Shown here in pieces: positions 51,842-61,525 of a DNA stretch of 64,000 bases. Made by a program: the position numbers and the translations under genes. Position 1 is the stretch's first letter. The number at the start of each line of letters is the position of its first letter. Where the stretch lies: assembly GCA_934668695.1 (NCBI GenBank), contig CAKUOD010000001.1, positions 62,001 through 126,000 on the forward strand, in the 5' to 3' direction. This DNA is from an uncultured Collinsella sp. (GTDB lineage Bacteria; Actinomycetota; Coriobacteriia; Coriobacteriales; Coriobacteriaceae). The notes under the pieces are model-generated. The model was not told where the DNA came from and searched no databases. It was given only the letters and a program-made list of their open reading frames with translations.

Positions 51842-54646
51842 GTGAAACCTTCCGCCGTCCTTCGCTTGGCTCTATATCGCACCCTGGCCGTCGCGCTTGC
51901 CGCGCTCGCCATACTGAGTACCATCATGCCCGCCCCCGCCTTTGCCGCCGACTCCGATCAGCAGGTCAAGACGGTCCGCGTTGGCTGGCTCGTCAACAAC
52001 AAAGGCTTCCAGGAGGGCACGCCGGGCGAGCGCCTTTCGGGCTGGGGTTATGACTACCTGCAGACGCTGTCATACTACACGCCGGGCTGGCAATACGAAT
52101 ACGTTAGCGGCACCTTCTCCGAGCTTATGGACATGCTCGAGGCTGGCGAAATCGACCTCATGCCCAACATCTCGTATTCAGCAGAGCGCGAGCAGAAGCT
52201 GCTCTTTTCCTCGAACCCCGAGGGCACCGAGCGCTACTACATCTACGCCAGGCCCGACCGCGACGATCTGGCCAAGGGCGACCCCCAAGCGCTCCAAGGC
52301 CTCACCATCGGCTGCAACTCTGGCGTTATGCAAACTATCGTCGGCCAGCAGTGGCTCGCCGACGAAGGCGTTGCCTGCGGCTATAAAGAAATCGACACCG
52401 GCAGTGCCCTCTTTGAGGCGCTTGCAGACGGCGAGGTCGACGCCGTCATCATGAACGACACCATTTCGTCGCCCGATGCCTCGCCCATGTTCTACGTAGG
52501 CTCGAGCGACTACTATTTTGCCGTTCCCAAAAGCCGCCCCGATCTGATGAACGACATCAATGCCGCCATGACGGCAATCGCCCGCGTCAACCCGCGCTAT
52601 AACGACGAAGTCAAATCGAGCTACTCGGCCCAAAACAGCGGCTCATCATCGCTCACCGGCACCGAGACCTCCTGGCTCAAAGCAAACGGCAACACCATCA
52701 CGATTGGCTATCTTAAAAACCAACTTCCCTACTGCACGCAAAATGACGACGGCGAGATGGAAGGGTCGCTCGCCTCGCTTGCAACGACGTTGCGCGACAA
52801 GTTTGGCATTACGGTTAAAACAGTCGCGATCTCAAATAACAAGCAAATGGTCAAAGCCCTTTCCAACGGAACTATCGATGTCGCCCTACCTCTGTTTCGC
52901 GACTACTGGCTTGCCGAACAGAAAGGGGTCGTGCAGTCAAACCCGATGGGAACGGTTTCCCTGACCGCCATTCACAGCAGCAATAACCTGAACCGCGACC
53001 TTAAGAAAATCGCTTGCACGCAGAGCGCGATCGTCAACCGTCTTGAGCTCGAGAGCCTCTTCCCCGACGCAACGATAACCGAATATCCAAATGGCGGCGA
53101 GGCGCTCAAAGCCCTCAATAAGGGGGAGGCAAGTTGTATCATTGTCCCCAGCACGCGCTTGGAAACCATCCGCGACACCTATGGCATCGAGGATTTCGAA
53201 ACGCAGGAACTCACCAACACGGCGCAACTATCGTGTTTGATTTCGCGCGGCAAGCCCGAGCTGTTGGGAATTATCAATAAGGGCATCGTCAATGCCGGCG
53301 AATCGCTCTCTGCAAGCAGTTATTCCCCCACATCGTACTCGGCGCAAGAATCGGATGCGTTCCGACTTCTCTACCGCAACCGCATCGTCATTTCGGCAGT
53401 CGTCATCTGCATTTTGCTCACCGGCATCGTCATCCTTGTCTGGTCGCTTCACCGCGCGCAGAAAGAACAGCAGAAAGCCGATGCCGCCAACGCCGCTAAG
53501 ACAGCATTCCTCACGCGCATGAGTCACGACATCCGCACGCCGCTCAACGGCATCCTGGGTCTTATCGAAATTGAGGAATTGAAAGACGGCGATATGCAAG
53601 TCGCCCGCGAAAGCCGCGCCAAGGCGCGTGTTGCCGCCAATCACCTGCTCTCGCTGATCAACGATATCCTCGAGATGGGCAAAATCGAAGACCGCAAGCT
53701 AACACTGGAACATGCTCCTTTTAACCTCAAAGAGCTCTGTGACGATGCGCTGGTGCTGTGCAAGCTCCGCGCGTCCGGTAACGGCATCACATTGCAGGAC
53801 AATAGCCTGCCGTACGCTACGGGGCCATACATGATCGGCAGTCCCACCCATATCCGACGGATCATAATCAACTTGCTAGACAACAGCATTAAGTACAACA
53901 AGCGCGGCGGCTCCGTCACCTTTAGCTCACAGACCAAGCCACTCGATGATGGGCGCGCGCTCTTTTGCTTTAGCGTTTCGGATACCGGCATTGGCATGGC
54001 TCCCGAGTTTTTAAAGCATATCTATGAGCCGTTTGCCCAGGAAGGTGACGATGCGCGCAGCAAGTTCCAGGGAACCGGCATGGGCATGCCAATCGTCAAG
54101 TCACTTATTGACCTGATGGGCGGCACGATTGAGATTTCGAGTGAGGTTGGCGCGGGGAGTACGTTCAACGTCCAGATTCCGCTCGATATCGACAAGAACC
54201 CTCAGGCAAGGGAACGTGCGGACGGCCAGGCAAACAGCTGCTCGCTTGCCGGCATGAACGTCCTCTTGGCAGAAGATAACGAGCTCAATGCCGAGATTGC
54301 CCAGGCTCTGCTCGAAAGCGAGGGCATCGTCGTAACTCGCACCGCCGACGGCAACGAAACGGTCGACCTATACGTTGGCCGTCCCGCGGGTAGCTTCGAT
54401 GCGATTCTAATGGACATCATGATGCCGGGCATGGACGGCTACGAGGCAACCCGCGCGATTCGTCTGAGCGAGAAGGCCGATGCGGCCGATATCCCCATCA
54501 TCGCGCTCACCGCCAACGCCTTTGCCGAGGATGCCCAGGCGGCACACGATGCCGGCATGAACGCTCACCTGCCCAAGCCGCTCGACTTTAACAAGCTCAA
54601 AAACATGCTCGCCCGCATCAAGAAATACGGATCCGTTTCGCTATAG
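51842..54646 (+). CDS. Hybrid sensor histidine kinase with two periplasmic-binding domains
   Basis: About 934 residues from GTG 51842 (AGGAT upstream; ATG 51809 in frame). Signal peptide ending APAFAADS, two SBP_bac_3 domains (about 45-265 and 280-510), a membrane helix (about 520-540, RIVISAVVICILLTGIVILV), HisKA with H562 in MSHDIRTPLNGILG, HATPase with DNSIKYN and GTGMGM, and a receiver with D858 in LMDIMMPGMDG. Layout resembles EvgS/BvgS. No separate histidine-phosphotransfer domain is seen. It senses a small molecule, probably an amino acid, outside the cell. No response-regulator DNA-binding partner is adjacent. Confidence 0.9.
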   Translation: MKPSAVLRLALYRTLAVALAALAILSTIMPAPAFAADSDQQVKTVRVGWLVNNKGFQEGTPGERLSGWGYDYLQTLSYYTPGWQYEYVSGTFSELMDMLEAGEIDLMPNISYSAEREQKLLFSSNPEGTERYYIYARPDRDDLAKGDPQALQGLTIGCNSGVMQTIVGQQWLADEGVACGYKEIDTGSALFEALADGEVDAVIMNDTISSPDASPMFYVGSSDYYFAVPKSRPDLMNDINAAMTAIARVNPRYNDEVKSSYSAQNSGSSSLTGTETSWLKANGNTITIGYLKNQLPYCTQNDDGEMEGSLASLATTLRDKFGITVKTVAISNNKQMVKALSNGTIDVALPLFRDYWLAEQKGVVQSNPMGTVSLTAIHSSNNLNRDLKKIACTQSAIVNRLELESLFPDATITEYPNGGEALKALNKGEASCIIVPSTRLETIRDTYGIEDFETQELTNTAQLSCLISRGKPELLGIINKGIVNAGESLSASSYSPTSYSAQESDAFRLLYRNRIVISAVVICILLTGIVILVWSLHRAQKEQQKADAANAAKTAFLTRMSHDIRTPLNGILGLIEIEELKDGDMQVARESRAKARVAANHLLSLINDILEMGKIEDRKLTLEHAPFNLKELCDDALVLCKLRASGNGITLQDNSLPYATGPYMIGSPTHIRRIIINLLDNSIKYNKRGGSVTFSSQTKPLDDGRALFCFSVSDTGIGMAPEFLKHIYEPFAQEGDDARSKFQGTGMGMPIVKSLIDLMGGTIEISSEVGAGSTFNVQIPLDIDKNPQARERADGQANSCSLAGMNVLLAEDNELNAEIAQALLESEGIVVTRTADGNETVDLYVGRPAGSFDAILMDIMMPGMDGYEATRAIRLSEKADAADIPIIALTANAFAEDAQAAHDAGMNAHLPKPLDFNKLKNMLARIKKYGSVSL

Positions 54647-54688
54647 TTTGTGCTCAACCACCATGCACGGCCAGAAAGGAAACCAACG

Positions 54689-55168
54689 ATGTTTAGGCCC
54701 TTACGTCGAAAGAAACGCGCCATCACCGACGAGGAAGCGCGCGAGTTGCTCGCCACCTGCAAGCGCGGCGTCTTTGCCGTCAACGGCGACGATGGCTACC
54801 CGTACGCCATTCCCGTCAACTACTTCTTCGACGCCGAGCACGACAAGATTTATTTCCATGGCGCCAAGGCTGGCCACAAGGTCGACGCACTCAAGCGCGA
54901 TGACAAGATCTGCTTTACCGTTTACGGCAACGAGTGGTACAAGGACGGCGACTGGGCTCCCTACGTTATGAGTACCGTTGTCTTTGGTCGTTGTCGCCTG
55001 GTAGATGAAGCGCCCGCGTTTATCGAGGACAAAGTCCGCCAGCTCGCGCTTAAGTACTACCCTTCCGCCGAAGAAGTCGAGGAGGAAATCGCCAAAGACA
55101 TCAAGGGCGTCCAACTCTACGAGATTACGATTGAGCATCTCTGCGGTAAGCAGATTCACGAAAAGTAA
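54689..55168 (+). CDS. Pyridoxamine 5'-phosphate oxidase-like flavin-binding protein
   Basis: 159 residues. AITDEEARELLATCKRGVFA, DDGYPYAIPVNYFFD, KIYFHGAKAGHKVDALKRDD and CFTVYG match small PNPOx-like proteins (NimA-type). They bind FMN or F420 and reduce small molecules; nitroimidazole reduction is one known role but not shown here. AAAGGAAA precedes ATG 54689. It lies between two convergent sensor kinase loci. Confidence 0.85.
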   Translation: MFRPLRRKKRAITDEEARELLATCKRGVFAVNGDDGYPYAIPVNYFFDAEHDKIYFHGAKAGHKVDALKRDDKICFTVYGNEWYKDGDWAPYVMSTVVFGRCRLVDEAPAFIEDKVRQLALKYYPSAEEVEEEIAKDIKGVQLYEITIEHLCGKQIHEK

Positions 55169-55195
55169 GCCCCTCAGCAAGCCTCATCAATAGCA

Positions 55196-55235
55196 ATATG
55201 GCCCGGTTCCAACCCACCTTGGAACCGGGCCATAT
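55196..55235. terminator. Bidirectional hairpin between the flavin protein and the second kinase
   Basis: Perfect 15-bp arms ATATGGCCCGGTTCC (55196-55210) and GGAACCGGGCCATAT (55221-55235). It lies 2 bases beyond the kinase stop on the minus strand. No long T run. Confidence 0.75.
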
Positions 55236-55237
55236 GC

Positions 55238-57430
55238 TTATGAAGCGTCGGCGGCTATGTGCACAAGCGCCTCAACGAGCTCCTGCGAACTCACTGGTTT
55301 ACTCAGGTGCGCGTTCATGCCCGCCTCACGCGAAAGCCTGCGATCGTCGGCAAAGGCGTTGGCGCTCACGGCGATAATCGGCGTGGTCGCGGCATCCTCG
55401 CGATCGAGCGCTCGAATCCGACGCGTGGCCTCAAGGCCATCGATACCGGGCATCATGATATCCATCAACACCACGTCGTACTCGTGCGGCGCGCTCGCGG
55501 CAAACATCTCGACGGCAGACTCACCATCCTTAGCATGCGTCACGACGGCACCGGCGCGGGCGAGCGTAAACTGTGCGATCTCGGCATTCAGGTCGTTATC
55601 CTCTACGAGCAAAACGCGCAAGCCCTGGAGCGCATCGCCGTCGCCCGCATTCACGCGCACTGCCTGAGGAATCTCGGAGCGCGTGCACTTCTCAAACGGC
55701 AGACGGATGGCAAACGTCGTCCCCTGCCCCAAAATGCTCGAAAAGCTCATGGTTCCGCCCATAAGCTCGACCAACTGTTTGGCAATAGGCGCACCCAGGC
55801 CAGTTCCCGATAAAGCGCCTTCCACCTGCTGCTCCTCGCGACAAAACGGCTCGTAGAGGTGCTGTTGAAACTCCTCACTCATGCCAATACCGTTATCGGC
55901 AATCGTGTATTCATAGACAGGAACGCCATCCGCTGGCTCCACCTCGCGGCACGCCAGGCGAACATAGCCGCCCCGGCGATTGTACTTGACGGCATTGCCG
56001 GCAATATTGAGCAACAAGCGTTTGAGGTGCGTCACGCTCACCCGCGCATAGGGATGATTAAGCGTCTGCTGATCGCAGATAATTGTCACCAGGCGCTCCT
56101 CGGCCTGGCGCTCCAGAATATCGCGCACCTCGTGGTTGAGGGTCACCAAGTTTGTGGGAACAAGCTCCAGGTCGACCTGCCCGCTCTCCAGGCGACTCAT
56201 ATCGAGCGCCTCATTCGCAAGGTCGAGCAGCAGTCCCGATGCCGTCCAGATCTTTGAGCGGCACTCGGTCTGCTTTTGCAGATCGTCCGCATTGGCATCG
56301 CCGACCTCAACCATACCGCGAATGCCGTTGATGGGCGTGCGCAGATCGTGGCTCATGCGACGCAAAAACTCCGTCTTTGCCGAGTTGGCAGACGAGGCCT
56401 CACGCGCCGCCTTTGCCAGCTTGTCGCCATAGTCGCGCTCCTGCTGCAGCAAGTCCGTCAAACGTCGACGATCAGCGCGGCGACGCACCGTCACAACAGT
56501 GGCTATAGCACCGCTGTAGAGCACCAGCACGCCGGCAGCGACAGCCGCGACGACCTCAAAGTAGCGCTGCGCCGAGGCATAGGTGTACACGTAGAATTTT
56601 CGCGCTTTGCCGTATGTGCCCAAATACCACTCGCCGTTGACGTTGACCAGTCGGACTTTGCCGGGCGGGCATCGATCCTTAATTTCGTCGACAATGATGG
56701 CGTCCGTCGCGGGCAGGTCGAACACGCCCAATACGGTGGGTTCGACGGCATTGGTCGCAACGACCTTGCCATCGTTTTCGATCACGATATTGCCGCTATC
56801 GATGGTTTCATAGCCATCAAGCAGGCTCTGCAGTTTGAGTGTATTGCTTGCAACTGCCTTCGCGCTCTGATGCCTTACCGCGATAACGATACCCTCGCCA
56901 TCCTGCCGAGTCACGCAACCAATGTCTGCAATCGAATCATCCGCAAGCGTAATACGATCGGTATAGGACTTAAGCGGATGGGTTGCCACCTCCAGCACGG
57001 GCGCTTCTTTGAGATACGTAGCGAGCAACTCGTAGCCCACGTCATCCGTCGAGGACTCGGACACCAAGTTGCCCGATGCGTCCGTCACGATCAGTGCGCT
57101 CACGTTGAACTGGTCAGCATATTGCTCCAGCGCGGCGTTATCCACCGAGCCGTCGCGCTCCATATCGCGCGCCACCTCTCCGGCGATCTCCATAACGCGA
57201 ATCAGGTTTTTGGTCGTATAGGCGCTGTTGAACGCATCGTAGGAAAGGCTCTGCGTCACCACGTAGTCGACAACGTCGGCAAAGCGCTGCTCGGCCTGGG
57301 CCGTGGTGTAGCCGTAGCTCATCATGCCGGCAACAACCGAGAGCGCTATACCCACCAGGGCGGCAAGGAGCCATACCCAGGTCGAATGATTGCCCCGCTC
57401 CTGAGCGGTGTAGTCGGGCGCATCGATCAC
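55238..57430 (-). CDS. Hybrid sensor histidine kinase with extracellular sensor
   Basis: 730 residues from GTG 57430, overlapping the upstream stop as GTGA. TM1 near residue 20 (WVWLLAALVGIALSVVAGMM), an extracellular dCache-like sensor (about 45-275), TM2 (about 290-315), HisKA with H361 in MSHDLRTPINGIRG, HATPase with GNAVKYN and GTGLGAPI, and a receiver with LMDIMMPGIDG. It is translationally coupled to a substrate-binding lipoprotein, so the pair likely senses a ligand captured by that lipoprotein. The kinase and receiver parts resemble the 51842 kinase closely (LLVEDNDLNAEIAQ vs LLAEDNELNAEIAQ). Confidence 0.9.
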   Translation of the reverse strand: MIDAPDYTAQERGNHSTWVWLLAALVGIALSVVAGMMSYGYTTAQAEQRFADVVDYVVTQSLSYDAFNSAYTTKNLIRVMEIAGEVARDMERDGSVDNAALEQYADQFNVSALIVTDASGNLVSESSTDDVGYELLATYLKEAPVLEVATHPLKSYTDRITLADDSIADIGCVTRQDGEGIVIAVRHQSAKAVASNTLKLQSLLDGYETIDSGNIVIENDGKVVATNAVEPTVLGVFDLPATDAIIVDEIKDRCPPGKVRLVNVNGEWYLGTYGKARKFYVYTYASAQRYFEVVAAVAAGVLVLYSGAIATVVTVRRRADRRRLTDLLQQERDYGDKLAKAAREASSANSAKTEFLRRMSHDLRTPINGIRGMVEVGDANADDLQKQTECRSKIWTASGLLLDLANEALDMSRLESGQVDLELVPTNLVTLNHEVRDILERQAEERLVTIICDQQTLNHPYARVSVTHLKRLLLNIAGNAVKYNRRGGYVRLACREVEPADGVPVYEYTIADNGIGMSEEFQQHLYEPFCREEQQVEGALSGTGLGAPIAKQLVELMGGTMSFSSILGQGTTFAIRLPFEKCTRSEIPQAVRVNAGDGDALQGLRVLLVEDNDLNAEIAQFTLARAGAVVTHAKDGESAVEMFAASAPHEYDVVLMDIMMPGIDGLEATRRIRALDREDAATTPIIAVSANAFADDRRLSREAGMNAHLSKPVSSQELVEALVHIAADAS

Positions 57431-58296
57431 GACAGGCCCTCCATATTCAAAAATGGTGCAGGGTCATCAAAGTACTTTGACACCAGGCGTTCCATGGTGC
57501 CATCGGCAAGCATTTTTTGGTAGGCATGGGTGAGTTTAACGTCGATACCGCGCGTATCGTTGAGATCGAAAGCGGTGCCCAAACCAACCTCCAGCAGCGG
57601 CTCGTTCAGAATGCGATACGTCACGCCATAGTCTTTTTCATAGGTGAGCAGCGAGGACTCATGTGCGGCGATAGCGTCGACCAGGCCCTCGACGAGCGCC
57701 GGGTTCAGGTATGAGCGGTCCGAGAAGCTGTAGAGCTCCTTGATTTGCGGAACCTTTTCATTGGTACGGTTGAGCAAAATGCCCTCGGGCTTGGTGGTGG
57801 ACTGCACCCCCACGACCCTGCCCTCAAGATCGGCGAGCGTGTAGATGTCGCTTTCGGGATTGACCGCGACCACCTGGCGGCTCGCAAGGTACGGGCCGGC
57901 CCAGCGATACTCGCTTTCGCGACCCGTCATGCTAAAGCTGCCCATGACGCAATCGAGCTCGCCGCTCGCCAGCAGCTCTTTCTTCTTTTCCCAGTCGATC
58001 AGCTGGTATTTTGGCTTGTAACCAATGCGGGCCAAAGCCTCGGTCAATATCTCGACATCCAGGCCAACGATATCGCCGTACTCGTCGGTATACACAAACG
58101 GTGGGTAGAGGTCGCTGCCGACGTTGAGCGTCTTAAGGTCGTCGTCTTTGACCTGAGAGGCATCCAGGCCTTTTGATGCAGACGTCGAGGCTTCGTCATT
58201 CGACCCAGAACAGCCAGCTATCGCTACGACAAAAGCACACGCTACCGCAAGCGCAACAAACAACGATATGGCAACCGAGCGGCGAGGTCTTTTCAT
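57427..58296 (-). CDS. Substrate-binding lipoprotein (SBP_bac_3) coupled to a kinase
   Basis: 289 residues. A signal peptide ends in lipobox VAIAGC (Cys29). LNVGSDLYPPFVYTDEYGDI, GLDVEILTEALARIGYKP and DCVMGSFSMTGRESEYRWAG are the amino-acid-type SBP_bac_3 hallmarks. No ABC permease or ATPase is adjacent; the only partner is the kinase that overlaps it by 4 bases. It therefore probably serves as a receptor, not as a transport protein. Ligand unknown. Confidence 0.88.
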   Translation of the reverse strand: MKRPRRSVAISLFVALAVACAFVVAIAGCSGSNDEASTSASKGLDASQVKDDDLKTLNVGSDLYPPFVYTDEYGDIVGLDVEILTEALARIGYKPKYQLIDWEKKKELLASGELDCVMGSFSMTGRESEYRWAGPYLASRQVVAVNPESDIYTLADLEGRVVGVQSTTKPEGILLNRTNEKVPQIKELYSFSDRSYLNPALVEGLVDAIAAHESSLLTYEKDYGVTYRILNEPLLEVGLGTAFDLNDTRGIDVKLTHAYQKMLADGTMERLVSKYFDDPAPFLNMEGLS

Positions 58297-58390
58297 CGAG
58301 CTCCAGACGATCCTGTTTACAGACTGAAATGGTTAAGAATAATAGCAAATGAAACCACTCGAGCGCCCAATGGTTACAGACGCTTTACCC

Positions 58391-58428
58391 TGCGGGGCCT
58401 TCTAGCCGACTTGGCAGAAGGCCCCGCA
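58391..58428 (-). terminator. Hairpin downstream of the binding-protein/MalY boundary
   Basis: TGCGGGGCCTTCT (58391-58403) and AGAAGGCCCCGCA (58416-58428) form a perfect 13-bp stem 13 bases past the MalY stop on the minus strand. No T run; may still be a 3'-end hairpin. Confidence 0.6.
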
Positions 58429-58440
58429 TGCAGCGCGCAC

Positions 58441-59655
58441 TTACCGTGCATTAAAAACGTAGCGGTCCAGGCGGTCGCACGCTTCCCTCACGCGCGAAAG
58501 CGGCAGGGCCAGGTTCACGCGAATGTGGCAAGGCCCGTGGAACGGACGGCCGTCTTGATAGCCCACGCCCACGCGCGCGCCCTCGTCGAGCAGCCACTGA
58601 ACGTCGCGACCGTGTGCGCGGCACCACTCCGTGCAGTCCAGGAACGCCATGTACGTGCCCTGCGGACGCGAATAGGCCACGCCCTTAAAATGCTCGTCCA
58701 CGTAGTCGCAGAAGTAGTCAACGTTTCCCTTGATGACCTCGTTGAGCTCGTCCACCCACTCGTAGCCCTGCGGCTGGTAGGCGCCGATGAGCGCATGCAT
58801 CGAGAGGACGTTCATCTCGTTGTAATGGGTCTTGTTGGACACGGCGCACACGCGGTCGCGCAGCGTCTCGTTGTAGATGATGTGATAGCTGCCGACTAGG
58901 CCCGCGAGGTTGAAGGTCTTGCTGGGCGCATAAAGGGCGACCGTGCGCATGCGGGCGTCCTCGCTCACCGACTGCGTCGGGATGTGCTTGTGCCCAGGAC
59001 GGATGATGTCGGACCAGATCTCGTCCGAGATCACCACGCAATCGTGCTGGCGATAGATGTCCATGGCGCGCTCGATCTCGTCGCGTTCCCACACGCGGCC
59101 GCAGGGATTATGCGGCGAGCAGAAAACGGCAGCATGGATGTGATTTTGCTCGAGCTTGTGCTCCATGTCCTCAAAGTCCATGCACCATATGCCCTGGTCG
59201 CCGAGCTTAAGCGGGCTGTGCACAATGCGATAGCCCGCGGCCTCGATGGACTTGGTAAAACCGATGTAGGTGGGGCTATGGACCAGCACCGCGTCGCCGG
59301 GCTGCACATAGGCGCGCAGCGTCGATACCACACCGCCCAGCACGCCGTTTTCGTAGCCGATATGCTCGGGAAGCAAGCCCTCGACGCCATTGCGACGGCT
59401 CTGCCATTCGATGATGCGGTCGAAGTACTCGGCGCGCGGATCAAAGTAGCCAAACATAGGGTGCTGGGCACGCTGAATGATGTGCTCCTGAACCGTCGGC
59501 ACCGTAGCAAAGTTCATATCCGCCACCCACATCGGGATGCGGTCGAAGCCCTCATCGGGTGCGTTTGGCGCCATACCGGGGATCTCGCCCCAGGAGTCAA
59601 CGGCGATGGCATCCATACCGTGGCGGTCGATAAGCGAGGTGAAGTCGTATTTCAT
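58441..59655 (-). CDS. MalY/PatB-type pyridoxal phosphate C-S lyase / aminotransferase
   Basis: 404 residues. MWVADMNFATVPTVQEHI at the start, SPHNPCGRVWERDE, VISDEIWSD and the PLP-lysine motif APSKTFNLAGLVGS match MalY/PatB. In PatB relatives the enzyme cleaves cystathionine or cysteine to thiols (C-S lyase); MalY also acts as a regulator in E. coli. GGGAGC precedes ATG 59655. Single gene. With the MetE-like gene at 13026 it indicates sulfur amino-acid metabolism in this region, though far apart. Confidence 0.9.
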   Translation of the reverse strand: MKYDFTSLIDRHGMDAIAVDSWGEIPGMAPNAPDEGFDRIPMWVADMNFATVPTVQEHIIQRAQHPMFGYFDPRAEYFDRIIEWQSRRNGVEGLLPEHIGYENGVLGGVVSTLRAYVQPGDAVLVHSPTYIGFTKSIEAAGYRIVHSPLKLGDQGIWCMDFEDMEHKLEQNHIHAAVFCSPHNPCGRVWERDEIERAMDIYRQHDCVVISDEIWSDIIRPGHKHIPTQSVSEDARMRTVALYAPSKTFNLAGLVGSYHIIYNETLRDRVCAVSNKTHYNEMNVLSMHALIGAYQPQGYEWVDELNEVIKGNVDYFCDYVDEHFKGVAYSRPQGTYMAFLDCTEWCRAHGRDVQWLLDEGARVGVGYQDGRPFHGPCHIRVNLALPLSRVREACDRLDRYVFNAR

Positions 59656-59767
59656 GCTGGGCTCCCGTGCAAAGTGGATTGGTTCGGTAGGCGTTATTGT
59701 CCACCAGGATGGACGGCTTTGGCACGGGTTTTGGGGTTGAATTTGACTGATGAGGGCGGGCGGCCAG

Positions 59768-60505
59768 CTAGTCCTGAGCTTCGGTGACGGCCGTTACGGT
59801 CAGCTGTGTCCCATCGACCGTAAACGACACGTCGAGCCCGGCGTAGGCCAAGTGGTAGACACGGTCGGGCTCGTGCTTGCTACCAGCGCGGCGCGGATCT
59901 TGGCGAAGGACCTCGATCAGGCCTGGCAGTTTTATGGACGGGACCTTGTCTTGCAGCGTTTGCGGGAATTCGACGTTGAGCTCTTGCCACGGGCTGTCCT
60001 CGATCCAGCCGCCCGTCGCGTCGGAGTGGCAGTCCGCGAACGGAATGTAGGGTTTGATGTCGTAGATGGGCGTGCCGTCGCGCAGGTCGGCGCCCAACAC
60101 ATAGATGATGGGACCGTTATCGGTGAGCTCAACACGGTCAAGCTTTACGCAGGTGAGGCCGATAGGATTGGGGCGAAACGGACTACGCGTGGCAAACACG
60201 CCCACGCGCTCGGCACCACCCAGGCGCGGCGGACGCACGGTCTTTGACCACCTAGCATTGGTACCGGCCTTGTCCCGCATCTTGACATCGGCAGCAATAT
60301 CCTCTGCCGTGCCGCCGGGCGTTCCATTTTCAAAACGCCAAAGCAACCATAAGTGCGAGAAAGACTCGAGTCCCGCAACCGCGGCGTTAGAGGCAAACTC
60401 CGGCTCAAAGACAATGCGCCCCTGTAGATGAGGCGCCAAAAAGCTGTTGCGCGGAATGCCGAACTTCTGCGGCAGATCGGTATGTATGTGTGCGATAGGT
60501 TCCAT
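59768..60505 (-). CDS. trmO: tRNA m6t6A methyltransferase TrmO (TsaA/YaeB domain)
   Basis: 245 residues from ATG 60505; ATG 60514 (three codons earlier) is an alternative, neither with a strong ribosome site. Family hallmarks are PIAHIHTDLPQKFGIPRN, HLWLLWRFE, GVFATRSPFRPNPIGLT and LDGTPIYDIKPYIPF-like (here RDGTPIYDIKPYIPFAD). A C-terminal domain of about 80 residues follows as in YaeB. It methylates t6A37 of tRNA-Thr. The in-frame upstream extension to 61384 overlaps the divergent gene and is not real. Confidence 0.9.
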   Translation of the reverse strand: MEPIAHIHTDLPQKFGIPRNSFLAPHLQGRIVFEPEFASNAAVAGLESFSHLWLLWRFENGTPGGTAEDIAADVKMRDKAGTNARWSKTVRPPRLGGAERVGVFATRSPFRPNPIGLTCVKLDRVELTDNGPIIYVLGADLRDGTPIYDIKPYIPFADCHSDATGGWIEDSPWQELNVEFPQTLQDKVPSIKLPGLIEVLRQDPRRAGSKHEPDRVYHLAYAGLDVSFTVDGTQLTVTAVTEAQD

Positions 60506-60646
60506 GCCGGTCATTGTACGGCATGGGCGCACGAGGCGCTGCGCACAATCCCCCACCGCGGTCGCCGAACGTGCAACCAACGGTTGCTTGGAAGGGTGCC
60601 TACCGCCGCGTATGCTTAAGCCATCAACCAGCAGAGAGGAGCCGTC

Positions 60647-61474
60647 ATGGCCTTTGCAGAAAAACTCATCGCCGTCCGTCGCGCCAACAATCTCACCCAA
60701 GAGCAGCTCGCCGCCAAGCTCTATGTAACGCGCCAAGCCGTCAGCCGCTGGGAGCGCGGCGAGGTCACGCCGGGCATCGATATGATGAAGCTCATTGCCG
60801 CCGTAACCGGAGAGCCACTGTCTCACCTGCTCGAAATGCCCGAACACTACTGCGAGAGCTGCGGCATGCTGCTCACGCCCGATGACTGCGGCACCGACGC
60901 TACGGGCGCCACGACCGATCATTACTGCAAATGGTGCTACGACCACGGCAAGTACACCTACGAGACCACCATGGAGGCAATGATCGAGGATTGTGCCCCG
61001 CGCCTGGCACAAAACACCGGCATGTCGCTCGACGAAGCCGTCTCGCTCATGGGCGCCGTCCTGCCGCAACTGGAGCGCTGGCGCACCGTTCAGGAAAACG
61101 AGGAGCGCTACGGTGCCGAGACCCGGGCGCGTTATGGCGACGAAGCCGTCGATGCGGCAAACGAAGCGCTGCTGGACATGGACCCTCAGACATGGAACGA
61201 CATGAAGGAGCTTGAACGTGCCATTTTGGGCCAGCTCTCGATTGCCATGGGCGATGGCGGCCCAAAGAGCGATGAGGCCTGCAAACTTGTCGCAATGCAC
61301 CGTCGATGGATTGGTCTTAACTGGGGCAGCGAACCCCAAGACAAGGCATACCTGGGACTCGCACGCGGCTATCTTGCCGACCAACGCTTTGTAGACTACT
61401 ACGACAAGCCTTGCGGAGATGGAGCTACAGCATTCCTGGTCCAGGCCATCGAGTCGTCGCTAGCCCACGCATAG
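60647..61474 (+). CDS. XRE-HTH, zinc ribbon and TipAS-domain regulator
   Basis: 275 residues. HTH NNLTQEQLAAKLYVTRQAVS (residues about 15-34), then CESCGMLLTPDDCG and CKWCYDHGKY forming a zinc-ribbon pair (residues about 68-103), then a helical domain whose end (LGLARGYLADQRFVDYYDK and AFLVQAIES) matches the TipAS antibiotic-recognition domain. TipAS is normally joined to a MerR HTH (TipA). AGAGGAG precedes the ATG. The likely role is a drug- or peptide-responsive regulator of itself or neighbours. Ligand unknown. The glutaredoxin gene follows 51 bases later. Confidence 0.82.
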   Translation: MAFAEKLIAVRRANNLTQEQLAAKLYVTRQAVSRWERGEVTPGIDMMKLIAAVTGEPLSHLLEMPEHYCESCGMLLTPDDCGTDATGATTDHYCKWCYDHGKYTYETTMEAMIEDCAPRLAQNTGMSLDEAVSLMGAVLPQLERWRTVQENEERYGAETRARYGDEAVDAANEALLDMDPQTWNDMKELERAILGQLSIAMGDGGPKSDEACKLVAMHRRWIGLNWGSEPQDKAYLGLARGYLADQRFVDYYDKPCGDGATAFLVQAIESSLAHA

Positions 61475-61525
61475 ACCGCGGCGGCTTTGGGTATTTCAAT
61501 CGAAACCTCAACTGATTGGAGACCT

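Noticed and set aside
60506..61384. Upstream extension of the TrmO frame on the minus strand
   Set aside because: It is antisense to the XRE/TipAS gene and shows no domain similarity; TrmO starts at about 60505.
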